From positions 3,844,001 through 3,908,000 of the forward strand of contig NZ_CP107880.1 in the NCBI RefSeq assembly GCF_036013745.1: a stretch of 64,000 bases of DNA. Reading direction: 5' to 3'. The DNA is from Streptomyces sp. NBC_00483 (lineage in GTDB: Bacteria > Actinomycetota > Actinomycetes > Streptomycetales > Streptomycetaceae). The notes beneath the pieces were generated by a model. That model was not told the origin of the DNA and did not search any database. It saw only the letters and a program-made list of their open reading frames with translations. Within the stretch, counting starts at the first letter, position 1. The number at the start of each line of letters is the position of its first letter. The translations under genes were made by a program, and so were the position numbers. Below are positions 27,067 through 34,660 of this stretch, one piece after another.

Positions 27067-27452
27067 AGAAGGCCGGAATACTCAACCGCCATCTCGCGGG
27101 CGCCATAGCCGAGTTGGGGCACGGCGACGGGGTGTTGATCTGCGACGCGGGCATGCCGATCCCGGCGGGACCGCGCGTCGTCGACCTCGCGTTCCGGGCC
27201 GGTGTGCCGTCCTTCGCGGAGGTCCTCGACGGGCTGCTCGACGAGCTGGTGGTGGAGGCGGCCACGGCGGCCCGCGAGGTGCGGGAGGCGAACCCGGACA
27301 CCGCCGAGCTCCTCCAGGACCGTCTGGAGCCCCTCGGTTTCGTCACGCACGAGGAGCTGAAGGCGCTGTCGGCGCACGCGCGGCTCGTCGTGCGCACGGG
27401 AGAGGCACGTCCGTACGCGAACGTGCTGCTGCGCTGCGGAGTCTTCTTCTGA
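27063..27452 (+). CDS. rbsD: D-ribose pyranase
   Basis: A 129-residue enzyme that converts the pyranose to the furanose form of ribose, the form needed by ribokinase. The typical N-terminus KKAGILNRHLAGAIAELGHGD contains the catalytic His, and the end RTGEARPYANVLLRCGVFF is diagnostic. It is the last gene of the rbs operon; its presumed terminator is now 1.4 kb away because an IS element lies 40 bp after its stop. Confidence 0.95.
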   Translation: MKKAGILNRHLAGAIAELGHGDGVLICDAGMPIPAGPRVVDLAFRAGVPSFAEVLDGLLDELVVEAATAAREVREANPDTAELLQDRLEPLGFVTHEELKALSAHARLVVRTGEARPYANVLLRCGVFF

Positions 27453-27492
27453 GCAGGCCCGACTCCGGCCTGATCCAAACGACAGGCCCTAG

Positions 27493-27529
27493 TACTGCAA
27501 CGGTGCTTGCCGTGACTGGTGGCCAGGTC
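27493..27529. repeat. Left terminal inverted repeat of the IS701-family element
   Basis: 37 bases beginning TACTGCAACGG, identical to the reverse complement of 28854-28890. Confidence 0.92.
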
Positions 27530-27676
27530 AGGGGCTGTGTCCGCGTCGTTTGTAGTGACTGGTGCGGGCCTGGTGTTGCCGACGGCGGCGCCAGGTCGAC
27601 CAGTGGAGGATGTGCTCGACAGGCCTGGGCCGGCGGTTGGCGAGACGGGTGATCAGCCGTCGTATCTCGGCGAGGC

Positions 27677-28837
27677 TCAGGTGGACCAGCTGGGAGGATC
27701 CGTTTCTGCTTTCCCGGCATCCAACTCCCGGGCTCGCAGGACGGTCAGGCAGGCGTGGGCGGCCATGGCGAGGGTCATGTGGCGGTGCCAGCCGGGATAG
27801 CGGCGGACTTGGTAGTCGTCCAGACCGCATTCCTGCTTGGCGCTTTGGAAGCACTCCTCGATGGCCCACCGGCTGCCCGCGATGCGGATCAGCTCATCAA
27901 GCGTGGTCTCGGCGGGGCAGTAGGCGATGTAGTAGGAGATCTCCTGCGGGCGGGCAACGCTGCGGCGGGCGATGACCCAGTGGCGGCGGTCGGGCCGATG
28001 CCAGGGCCGGACCTCGACGCGTGCCCAGTCGTAGATCCGCGGACCGTGAGCCCCGCTGCCACAGGAACGGCGCTTCCACTTCTGCGGGGCAAGGCCGTTG
28101 AACAGCTCGTGGACGGGATGGTCCAGTGCCCAGCGGGTGACGACGGTGTCGTGCCGGGTGGTGGCCATGACGTGGAAGATGTCCGCCCGTTCCAGCTCCG
28201 ACCTCCAGCCCTTGCTGAACCCGTAGGCGGCATCCCCGGTCACCCACCGGAACGGGATCTGGTCCGCGATGGCGCGGCGGACCATCGCCTTGGCCATGGC
28301 CACCTTGGTCTCGAAGACGACCTCATCAGTGATGCCGGCCCGACGGCACCTATCCCGGTCGTCGGTCCAGGAGGCGGGCAGATACAGACGCCGGTCGATC
28401 AGCGTCCGCCCGCGGTCGGTTGCATAGGCGAGGAAGACGCCGACCTGGCAGTTCTCCGTCCGCCCGGCCGTGCCGGAGTACTGCCGCTGCACCCCTGCCG
28501 ACCGCGTCCCCTTCTTCAAGAAACCCGTGTCGTCCACGACCAGGACCGCGTCCCGGCTACCGAGGTTGTCGACCACGTACTGACGCACGTCATCGAGGAC
28601 CTCGTCGGCGTTCCACTCGATCCGGTTCAGCATCCGGTGGATGCGGTCCGGGCCGTCATGGCCGGCTTCCTCTGCCAGCGTCCAGCCGTTCTTCCGCTGC
28701 AAGGGAGCGATCAGGCCCCGCATATAGGCCAGTGCCGATTCCCGAGGTTCTGACCTGCTGAAACGGTGCACGAACCGCCCATGCACAGCTTCCAGTTCAC
28801 CCGCCCACAGCCTGACATCAGCTAGGTCCCCACCCAT
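27677..28837 (-). CDS. IS701-family DDE transposase
   Basis: About 386 residues. The acidic catalytic residues appear in VLVVDDTGFLKKG (first Asp), WVTGDAAYGF (second Asp) and WAIEECFQSAKQECGLDDYQ (Glu), with the YxxRxxPGWHRHM tail (YQVRRYPGWHRHMTLAM) of this family. I start at ATG 28837; a GTG at 28864 lies inside the right inverted repeat and would add nine residues. No frameshift or stop interrupts it, so the element could be active. Confidence 0.88.
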   Translation of the reverse strand: MGGDLADVRLWAGELEAVHGRFVHRFSRSEPRESALAYMRGLIAPLQRKNGWTLAEEAGHDGPDRIHRMLNRIEWNADEVLDDVRQYVVDNLGSRDAVLVVDDTGFLKKGTRSAGVQRQYSGTAGRTENCQVGVFLAYATDRGRTLIDRRLYLPASWTDDRDRCRRAGITDEVVFETKVAMAKAMVRRAIADQIPFRWVTGDAAYGFSKGWRSELERADIFHVMATTRHDTVVTRWALDHPVHELFNGLAPQKWKRRSCGSGAHGPRIYDWARVEVRPWHRPDRRHWVIARRSVARPQEISYYIAYCPAETTLDELIRIAGSRWAIEECFQSAKQECGLDDYQVRRYPGWHRHMTLAMAAHACLTVLRARELDAGKAETDPPSWST

Positions 28838-28853
28838 AATCACACCAACGACC

Positions 28854-28890
28854 GACCTGGCCACCAGTCACGGCAAGCACCGTTGCAGTA
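28854..28890. repeat. Right terminal inverted repeat of the IS701-family element
   Basis: 37 bases ending CCGTTGCAGTA, next to the CTAG duplication at 28891-28894. Confidence 0.92.
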
Positions 28891-28921
28891 CTAGTAGGCC
28901 TGCCCCACCCCGAAAACCCTG

Positions 28922-28953
28922 CGAGGGGCCCGGTCCGCGGACCGGGCCCCTCG
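28922..28953. terminator. Probable rbs operon terminator, separated from rbsD by the IS
   Basis: A perfect 32-base palindrome, CGAGGGGCCCGGTCCG followed directly by its reverse complement. Removing the IS and one CTAG would place it about 70 bp after the rbsD stop. It could also work for the minus-strand operon ending at 29094. Confidence 0.75.
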
Positions 28954-29001
28954 GGCTCTCCCCCTCCTGCGCCGGAACCCCGATCCCCCCAGATCGCCCC
29001 C

Positions 29002-29021
29002 CTGGGTGTTCCGACACCCAG
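29002..29021 (-). terminator. Hairpin after the DUF993 operon
   Basis: CTGGGTGT, loop TCCG, ACACCCAG: eight-base arms 73 bp beyond the stop of the minus-strand isomerase gene. An AT-rich run (GAAAACTTTTTAC, about 29062-29074) lies between and has no clear role. Confidence 0.5.
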
Positions 29022-29093
29022 TACGACACTCGGGCGGTGCAGAGGGTTGTACGTGGTTGCGGAGAAAACTTTTTACAGGGCGTGCGCCGCGAA

Positions 29094-29939
29094 CTACACG
29101 GCGTGTGCCGTGAACCGCTCAGCCGTCTCGGCCAGCACCTCGCGCCCGTCGCGGGCCCACAGACCGTCGTTGAACAGCTCGACCTCGATGGGCCCCGTGT
29201 ACCCCTGCGCCTCGACGAGACCGCGCCAGTACCGCATGTCGATCGCGCCGTCTCCGATCTGCCCGCGCCCGTTGAGGACGCCCTCGGGCAACGGCGTGGT
29301 CCAGTCGGCGAGTTGGAACGTCGCGATACGTCCCTGCGCCCCGGCCCGCGCGATCTGCGCGGGCGCCTGGTCGTCCCACCAGATGTGGTACGTGTCAACG
29401 CAGACGCCGACCTGCTCCGCCGGGAAGCGTTCGGCGATGTCCAGGGCCTGCGCGAGCGTCGAGACGACGCAGCGGTCGGACGCGTACATCGGGTGCAGCG
29501 GCTCGATCGCGAGCTGAACGCCGCGCTCGGCGGCGTACGGGGCGAGTTCGACGAGCGCGTCACCGATACGTTCGCGGGCGCCCGGCAGGTCGTACGAACC
29601 GGCCGGGAGGCCGCCCGAGACCAGCACCAGGACGTTCGTGCCGAGGGTGACGGCCTCGTCGACGGCGCGCTTGTTGTCCTCGATCGCGGCCTTGCGCTCG
29701 GTCTCGTCGATGCCGGTGAGGAAGCCGCCCCGGCAGTGCGTCGTGACGTTGAGCCCGGCGTCGCGCAGCAGCTTCGCCGCGGCCTCGACGCCGTACTCCT
29801 GGACGGGCGCACGCCACGTACCGAGGTTCTGGACACCCAACTCGTGGCAGGCGTCGACCAGTTCGGGAAGCCCGAGCTGCTTGACGGTCATCTGGTTGAT
29901 GGAGAAGCGGGAATCCGCGGTAAAGGTCGTGCCGCTCAT
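29094..29939 (-). CDS. Sugar phosphate isomerase/epimerase family TIM-barrel protein
   Basis: 281 residues, an AP-endonuclease-2-like barrel. Likely metal ligands are in LAIEPLHPMYASDR (Glu), VGVCVDTYHIWWDD (Asp, His) and IEVELFND (Glu near the C-terminus). It is the last gene of a three-gene minus-strand operon, overlapping the DUF993 gene by four bases (ATGA). With an oxidoreductase and an aldolase-like protein in the same operon, it probably isomerises or eliminates on a keto-sugar or keto-polyol. The substrate cannot be read from the sequence. Confidence 0.82.
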   Translation of the reverse strand: MSGTTFTADSRFSINQMTVKQLGLPELVDACHELGVQNLGTWRAPVQEYGVEAAAKLLRDAGLNVTTHCRGGFLTGIDETERKAAIEDNKRAVDEAVTLGTNVLVLVSGGLPAGSYDLPGARERIGDALVELAPYAAERGVQLAIEPLHPMYASDRCVVSTLAQALDIAERFPAEQVGVCVDTYHIWWDDQAPAQIARAGAQGRIATFQLADWTTPLPEGVLNGRGQIGDGAIDMRYWRGLVEAQGYTGPIEVELFNDGLWARDGREVLAETAERFTAHAV

Positions 29940-31090
29940 GAGGTCACTCCGTACAGGGCGAGCAGGTTCTTCATCCGGGCCTCGGCGAGCTCCGGCTTCG
30001 GGAACAGGCCCAGCTGGTCGGCGAGTTCGTAGGCGCGCGCGAAGTGCGGCAGCGAACGCGCGGACTGGAGGCCGCCGACCATCGTGAAGTGGTCCTGGTG
30101 GCCGGAGAGCCAGGCGAGGAAGACGACGCCGGTCTTGTAGAAGCGGGTCGGCGCCTGGAACAGGTGGCGCGACAACTCGACGGTCGGGTCGAGGAGTTGA
30201 CGGAATCCGGCCACATCACCCGTGTCGAGGGTGCGTACCGCCTTCGCGGCGAGCGGGCCCAGCGGGTCGAAGATGCCGAGCAGCGCGTGCGAGAAACCGC
30301 GCTCGTCGCCGGCGATCAGCTCCGGGTAGTTGAAGTCGTCGCCGGTGTAGCAGCGCACGCCGTTCGGGAGGCGGCGGCGGATGTCGACCTCGCGCTGGGC
30401 TTCGAGCAGCGAGACCTTGATGCCGTCGACCTTGTCGGAGTGCGCCTTGATGATCTCGACGAAGGTGTCGGTGGCGGCATCCAGGTCGGACGAGCCCCAG
30501 TAGCCCTCCAGCGCCGGGTCGAACATCGGGCCGAGCCAGTGCAGGATGACGGGTTCGGTGGCCTGGCGGAGCAGGTGGCCGTACAGGTCGACGTAGTCCT
30601 GCGGGCTGTTCGCGGCGGCGGCGAGCGCGCGGGAGGCCATCAGGATGACCTGGGCGCCCGCCTCCTCGGCGACCGCGAGCTGCTCCTCGTACGCCGCGCG
30701 CACGTCCTTGAGGGACGCGCCGGGCGCGATCTGGTCGGTGCCGACGCCGACCGCGATGCGCCCGCCGACCGACTTGGCCTCGGCCGACGAGCGGCGGATC
30801 AGCTCGGCGGCGCCCGCCCAGTCCAGGCCCATGCCGCGCTGCGCGGTGTCCATGGCCTCCGCGACGCCGAGGCCGTGCGACCACAGGTGGCGGCGGAAGG
30901 CGAGGGTGGCGTCCCAGTCGACGGCGGCCGGGGAGTCCGGCGTGGTGTCGGCGAGCGGGTCGGCGACGACGTGCGCCGCCGAGTAGACGACGCGGGACGC
31001 GAGCGGGGCGCCCGTGTCGAAGGTGAGGGGCTCGGCGCGCGGCTTGTAGGCCTTCAACTCACCGGCAGCGTTGGGGAGATGGAGGGTCAC
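29936..31090 (-). CDS. DUF993 protein, dihydrodipicolinate synthase-like TIM barrel
   Basis: 384 residues of a family named only by DUF number. It looks like a class I aldolase barrel: GVGTDQIAP and VILMASRALAA in the middle, then VDGIKVSLLEAQREVDIR with a Lys in the position expected for Schiff-base formation, and RCYTGDDFNYPELI. The family usually sits beside Gfo/Idh dehydrogenases and TIM-barrel isomerases, as here. A retro-aldol role on a modified sugar acid is inference. GTG 31090 overlaps the dehydrogenase stop, so all three proteins are translationally coupled. Confidence 0.82.
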   Translation of the reverse strand: MTLHLPNAAGELKAYKPRAEPLTFDTGAPLASRVVYSAAHVVADPLADTTPDSPAAVDWDATLAFRRHLWSHGLGVAEAMDTAQRGMGLDWAGAAELIRRSSAEAKSVGGRIAVGVGTDQIAPGASLKDVRAAYEEQLAVAEEAGAQVILMASRALAAAANSPQDYVDLYGHLLRQATEPVILHWLGPMFDPALEGYWGSSDLDAATDTFVEIIKAHSDKVDGIKVSLLEAQREVDIRRRLPNGVRCYTGDDFNYPELIAGDERGFSHALLGIFDPLGPLAAKAVRTLDTGDVAGFRQLLDPTVELSRHLFQAPTRFYKTGVVFLAWLSGHQDHFTMVGGLQSARSLPHFARAYELADQLGLFPKPELAEARMKNLLALYGVTS

Positions 31091-32244
31091 AGCGAGATCT
31101 CCGGAACGTCGAGGCGGCGGCCCTCGGCGGACGACTTCAGGCCCAGCTCGGCCATCTGCACGCCGCGCGCACCGGCGAGCAGGTCCCAGTGGTAGTCGGC
31201 GCCGGCGTAGACGTGCTGGAGGAACAGCTCCCACTGGACCTTGAAGCCATTGTCGAACTCGGTGTTGTCCGGCACTTCCTGCCACTGGTCGCGGAAGGAG
31301 TAGGTGGCGGGCAGATCCGGATTCCAGACCGGCTTCGGCGTTGAACTGCGGTGCTGCACACGGCAGTTGCGCAGGCCGGCGACAGCGGACCCTTCCGTAC
31401 CGTCCACCTGGAACTCGACCAGCTCGTCACGGTTGACGCGCACGTCCCACGACGAGTTGATCTGCGCGACGATGCCGCCCTCGATCTGGAAGATGCCGTA
31501 CGCGGAGTCGTCGGCGGTGGCGTCGTAGGGCTTGCCGTTCTCGTCCCAGCGGGTGGGGATGTGGGTCTGGGCCAGCGCGTTCACGGAGGTCACGCGGCCG
31601 AACAGCTCGTGCAGCACGTACTCCCAGTGCGGGAACATGTCGACGACGATGCCGCCGCCGTCCTCCGAGCGGTAGTTCCAGGAAGGCCGCTGGGCCTCCT
31701 GCCAGTCACCTTCGAAGACCCAGTACCCGAACTCGCCACGCACGGACAGGATCCGGCCGAAGAAGCCGCCGTCGATGAGCCGCTTCAGCTTGAGCAGGCC
31801 CGGCAGGAACAACTTGTCCTGCACGACACCGGACTTCACGCCCGCCTCGCGCGCCAGGCGGGCCAGCTCGATGGCGCCCTCAAGCCCTGTGGCGGTCGGC
31901 TTCTCGGTGTAGATGTGCTTGCCGGCGGCGATCGCCTTCTTGAGGATCTCCTCGCGGCCCGAGGTCATCGCGGCGTCGAAGAAGATGTCGATGCTGTCGT
32001 CGGCGAGGACGGCGTCCACGTCGGTGGAGATATTGGCCGGGTCGAGGCCGTGCTCCTCGGCGATCGCCTTCAGGGCGTGCTCGCGGCGCCCGACGAGGAC
32101 CGGCTCGGGCCACAGCACCGTGCCGTCGCCGAGGTCGAGTCCGCCCTGCTCGCGGAGGGCGAGGATGGAGCGGACGAGGTGCTGGCGGTAGCCCATGCGC
32201 CCCGTCACACCGTTCATGGCGATGCGCACCGTCTTGCGTGTCAC
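31087..32244 (-). CDS. Gfo/Idh/MocA family oxidoreductase
   Basis: A 385-residue NAD(P)-dependent sugar or polyol dehydrogenase. The Rossmann start is RIAMNGVTGRMGYRQHLV, unusual in having NGVTGRMGY where most members have GxGxxG. The EKP motif (YTEKPTATG) is near residue 115 and DMFPHWEYVLHELFG holds a likely catalytic His. GTG 32244 has GGAGGAAGGAA just upstream. It is the first gene of the operon and diverges from a LacI gene, with two palindromes between. The longer reading to 32274 passes through the ribosome-binding site and is unlikely. Confidence 0.85.
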   Translation of the reverse strand: MTRKTVRIAMNGVTGRMGYRQHLVRSILALREQGGLDLGDGTVLWPEPVLVGRREHALKAIAEEHGLDPANISTDVDAVLADDSIDIFFDAAMTSGREEILKKAIAAGKHIYTEKPTATGLEGAIELARLAREAGVKSGVVQDKLFLPGLLKLKRLIDGGFFGRILSVRGEFGYWVFEGDWQEAQRPSWNYRSEDGGGIVVDMFPHWEYVLHELFGRVTSVNALAQTHIPTRWDENGKPYDATADDSAYGIFQIEGGIVAQINSSWDVRVNRDELVEFQVDGTEGSAVAGLRNCRVQHRSSTPKPVWNPDLPATYSFRDQWQEVPDNTEFDNGFKVQWELFLQHVYAGADYHWDLLAGARGVQMAELGLKSSAEGRRLDVPEISL

Positions 32245-32282
32245 GTGAGTTCCTTCCTCCGGCCGACCGGCCATTCGTGCCC

Positions 32283-32302
32283 CGCGTATTGCTGCATACG
32301 CG
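32283..32302. promoter_or_regulatory. Candidate operator 1 between the DUF993 operon and its LacI gene
   Basis: CGCGTAT (32283-32289), TGCTGC, ATACGCG (32296-32302): perfect seven-base arms, centred 42 bp (four helical turns) from the second palindrome at 32326. Confidence 0.5.
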
Positions 32303-32325
32303 AGGTGGCGCCTGCGGAATCTTTC

Positions 32326-32343
32326 GTAGCAAGCGCTTTCTAC
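32326..32343. promoter_or_regulatory. Candidate operator 2, LacI type
   Basis: GTAGCAAGCGCTTTCTAC is a 16-of-18 palindrome around AAGCGCTT, the usual form of a LacI-family site. It lies 82 bp before the dehydrogenase start and 108 bp before the LacI start. Confidence 0.6.
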
Positions 32344-32450
32344 CTAAGAAGAAGCTAGCCTCTGGACTGCCGCTCGGACAAGAGCGGATACGAGACCGGG
32401 GTCTCGGGAGCTTCGCCGCGGACCCGGGACCCTTCACGGAGGAAGACTCG

Positions 32451-33497
32451 ATGACCGTGACCCTGTCGGATGTGGCCGCCCGCGCGCAGGTGTCCCCCGC
32501 CACCGTCTCGCGCGTCCTGAACGGGAACTACCCCGTCGCCGCGAGCACGCGCGAGCGGGTGCTCAAGGCCGTGGACGATCTGGACTACGTGCTCAACGGG
32601 CCGGCGAGCGCCCTCGCCGCCGCCACCTCCGACCTGGTCGGGGTCCTGGTCAACGACATCGCCGACCCGTTCTTCGGGATCATGGCCTCCGCGGTGCAGT
32701 CGGAGATCGTCGGGCCCGGCGGCCGGGCGGGCGGCGAGCGGCTCGCGGTGGTCTGCAACACGGGCGGCGAGCCGGAGCGCGAGCTGACCTATCTGACCCT
32801 GTTGCAGCGCCAGCGCGCGGCGGCGGTCGTGCTCACGGGCGGGGCGATCGAGAACGAGGCCCATGTCGCGGCCGTGGCCGCCAAGTTGCGGCGCCTCGCG
32901 GAGGCCGGGACGCGGGTCGTGCTCTGCGGCCGTCCGCCGGTGCCGGACACGGACGCGGTGGCGCTGACCTTCGACAACCGGTCCGGGGCAAGGGAGTTGA
33001 CGGATCACCTCCTGGCCCTCGGGCACCGACGGATCGGCTACGTCGCGGGTCCCGAGGAGCGCACGACGACCCGCCACCGGCTCGAGGGCCACCGCGAGGC
33101 GCTGGCCGCGGCCGGTGTGAGCGAGTCGGACGGTCTTGTGGCGCACGGCTCGTACGATCGCACGTCGGGCTACGAGGCGACGGCCGAACTGCTGCGCCGG
33201 GAGCCGGAGTTGACGGCCGTGGTGGCGGCGAACGACAGCGTGGCGCTCGGCGCGTGCGCGGCCCTGCGGGAGGCGGACCTGCGCATCCCGGAGGACGTCT
33301 CGGTGGTCGGCTTCGACGACCTCCCCTTCAGCATCGACGCGGCGCCTCCGCTGACGACGTTCCACCTCCCGCTCGCCGAGGCGGCGGCGCGGGCGGGCCG
33401 GATCGCGATGGGCCGGGAGGCGGCGCCGAAGGGGCGGATCGTGGAGGTGCGGGGGGAGTTGGTGGTGCGGGGGTCGACGGGGAAGCCGCGGGCGTAG
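32451..33497 (+). CDS. LacI family transcriptional regulator
   Basis: A 348-residue regulator. The HTH is standard (LSDVAARAQVSPATVSRVLN, residues 5-24), followed by a sugar-binding-like effector domain with VVGFDDLPFSIDAAPPLTT near the C-terminus. An insert of Gly-rich residues (GPGGRAGGER) interrupts the first effector subdomain near residue 90. ATG 32451 has ACGGAGGAA upstream; longer in-frame starts run through the operators. It diverges from the DUF993 operon and is its likely repressor. Confidence 0.9.
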   Translation: MTVTLSDVAARAQVSPATVSRVLNGNYPVAASTRERVLKAVDDLDYVLNGPASALAAATSDLVGVLVNDIADPFFGIMASAVQSEIVGPGGRAGGERLAVVCNTGGEPERELTYLTLLQRQRAAAVVLTGGAIENEAHVAAVAAKLRRLAEAGTRVVLCGRPPVPDTDAVALTFDNRSGARELTDHLLALGHRRIGYVAGPEERTTTRHRLEGHREALAAAGVSESDGLVAHGSYDRTSGYEATAELLRREPELTAVVAANDSVALGACAALREADLRIPEDVSVVGFDDLPFSIDAAPPLTTFHLPLAEAAARAGRIAMGREAAPKGRIVEVRGELVVRGSTGKPRA

Positions 33498-33500
33498 GTC

Positions 33501-33839
33501 CTAGCGCTTGACCGGGGCGGGGGCAGGGGCGGCGACGCCCGACCGCTGCCGCCGCCGCCCGGCCAGCCGGCACCCGACACAGTCGACGTGACCTTCCCGG
33601 GCGGTCAAATCCCTTACGCGTACGGGGTGTTGGTCATGGCGCCGCGGCCCGGGCGGCTTGCCCCACCCCGCGAGATGCAGCCCCCAGGTGAGCAGCACAG
33701 CCACGGCCAGCACCACGGGACCGAGCCAGACCCCCGGACGCCACCCGATGACTCCGACACCAGTCACAGCCACCCCGACCGCGGCAGCCGCGCAGCCCGC
33801 CCATCCGGCGAGAGTGTGCCCTTCATCCGTCGCCACCAT
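33501..33839 (-). CDS. Small membrane protein with a basic C-terminal tail
   Basis: 112 residues with two membrane segments (about 11-33 and 38-56). The start, DEGHTLAGWAG, resembles the N-terminus of small actinobacterial HGxxPAAW-type membrane proteins but lacks the exact motif. The cytoplasmic tail is rich in Arg and Pro and has HVDCVGCRLAGRRRQR, a CxxC-like pair with one His nearby. It converges on the LacI gene, 3 bp apart, and diverges from the TetR gene across two TTGA-N8-TCAA sites, so the TetR protein may control it. Function unknown. Confidence 0.6.
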   Translation of the reverse strand: MVATDEGHTLAGWAGCAAAAVGVAVTGVGVIGWRPGVWLGPVVLAVAVLLTWGLHLAGWGKPPGPRRHDQHPVRVRDLTAREGHVDCVGCRLAGRRRQRSGVAAPAPAPVKR

Positions 33840-33874
33840 GTGCCATACCCCCAGTCCGCGATCACCATCATTTA

Positions 33875-33890
33875 TTGAACGATGACTCAA
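33875..33890. promoter_or_regulatory. TetR-type operator, site 1
   Basis: TTGA, eight bases, TCAA. It shares half-sites and spacing with site 2, centred 46 bp away. Confidence 0.55.
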
Positions 33891-33918
33891 GAACAAGCCA
33901 CTCGGACCCTAGCACCGT

Positions 33919-33938
33919 TCTTGAATGGCCGCTCAAGA
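33919..33938. promoter_or_regulatory. TetR-type operator, site 2
   Basis: TCTTGA, eight bases (ATGGCCGC overlaps), TCAAGA: a palindrome with perfect six-base arms 29 bp before the TetR start. It fits an autoregulatory site. Confidence 0.65.
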
Positions 33939-33967
33939 TATCCGGGAAACCGGGATACAGTGACGCC

Positions 33968-34624
33968 ATGACTGGCGGAACAACCGGCGGAACGACTGAC
34001 GGCACGACCGAGGGAAAGACCCGCCCCCGCGGGCGGCCCCGCACGTTCGACCGGGACGCGGCGCTGGCCGTGGCCGTCCGGCTGTTCTGGGAGCGGGGCT
34101 ACGAGGCGACCTCGGTGGGCGAGCTGACCGGGGCGATGGGCATCCGCCCGGCCAGCCTGTATGCCGCGTTCGGCGACAAGAAGTCGCTGTTCAGGGAAGC
34201 CGTCGAGGTCTACGGACGGTCCCCCGTGGGCGCCTTCGTCGGCGTGGCGCTCGCCGAGGAGCCGACGGCGTACGGAGCGTTCGCCCGCATCCTGCGCGAG
34301 GCGGCACGTACGTACGCGGACCCCTCGCACCCGGCGGGCTGCCTGGCCAACAGCGCCGCGACCAACGTGACGGAGCAGGACGCGGAGATCGCGGCGTTCC
34401 TCCGTGACGTCCGCAACGCCGGGGTCGCCTCCTTCGAGCAACGCCTGCGCCAGGGTCGGGCGGCCGGGGAACTGCCGGAGGGCACGGACACGCCCGCACT
34501 CGCCTCGTACTTCGCCGCCGTGGTCCAGGGCCTGTCCCAACGCGCCCGGGACGGCGCGGACGCGGACGAGCTCGCGCAGGTGGCCGAGTTCGCGCTGGCG
34601 GCGTGGCCGGGAGCCAGGGACTGA
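33968..34624 (+). CDS. TetR/AcrR family transcriptional regulator
   Basis: 218 residues. A Gly/Thr-rich start (TGGTTGGTTDGTTEGKT) leads to a TetR HTH (ATSVGELTGAMGIRPASLYAAFGDKKSLF, with the diagnostic LYAAFGDK near residue 61). The ligand domain has AGCLANSAATNVTEQD, seen in regulators of the YcdC/TetR_C subgroup. I start at ATG 33968, because the longer reading to 33875 covers both operators. The likely targets are its own promoter and the divergent membrane-protein gene. Confidence 0.85.
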   Translation: MTGGTTGGTTDGTTEGKTRPRGRPRTFDRDAALAVAVRLFWERGYEATSVGELTGAMGIRPASLYAAFGDKKSLFREAVEVYGRSPVGAFVGVALAEEPTAYGAFARILREAARTYADPSHPAGCLANSAATNVTEQDAEIAAFLRDVRNAGVASFEQRLRQGRAAGELPEGTDTPALASYFAAVVQGLSQRARDGADADELAQVAEFALAAWPGARD

Positions 34625-34660
34625 CGTCCGTCCCGCGGCGGACCCTCGGCCTGGCCGGCT

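Larger units (their letters stand above)
27489..28894. mobile_element. Complete IS701-family insertion sequence with CTAG target duplication
   Basis: The element runs from 27493 to 28890 (1398 bp). Its perfect 37-bp inverted repeats are 27493-27529 and 28854-28890, beginning TACTGCAACGGTGCTTGCC. The flanking CTAG at 27489-27492 and 28891-28894 is the four-base target duplication, in line with the family's preference for CTAG-like targets. One transposase gene fills the element on the minus strand and looks intact. Perfect ends and an intact gene suggest a recent insertion. Confidence 0.93.
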
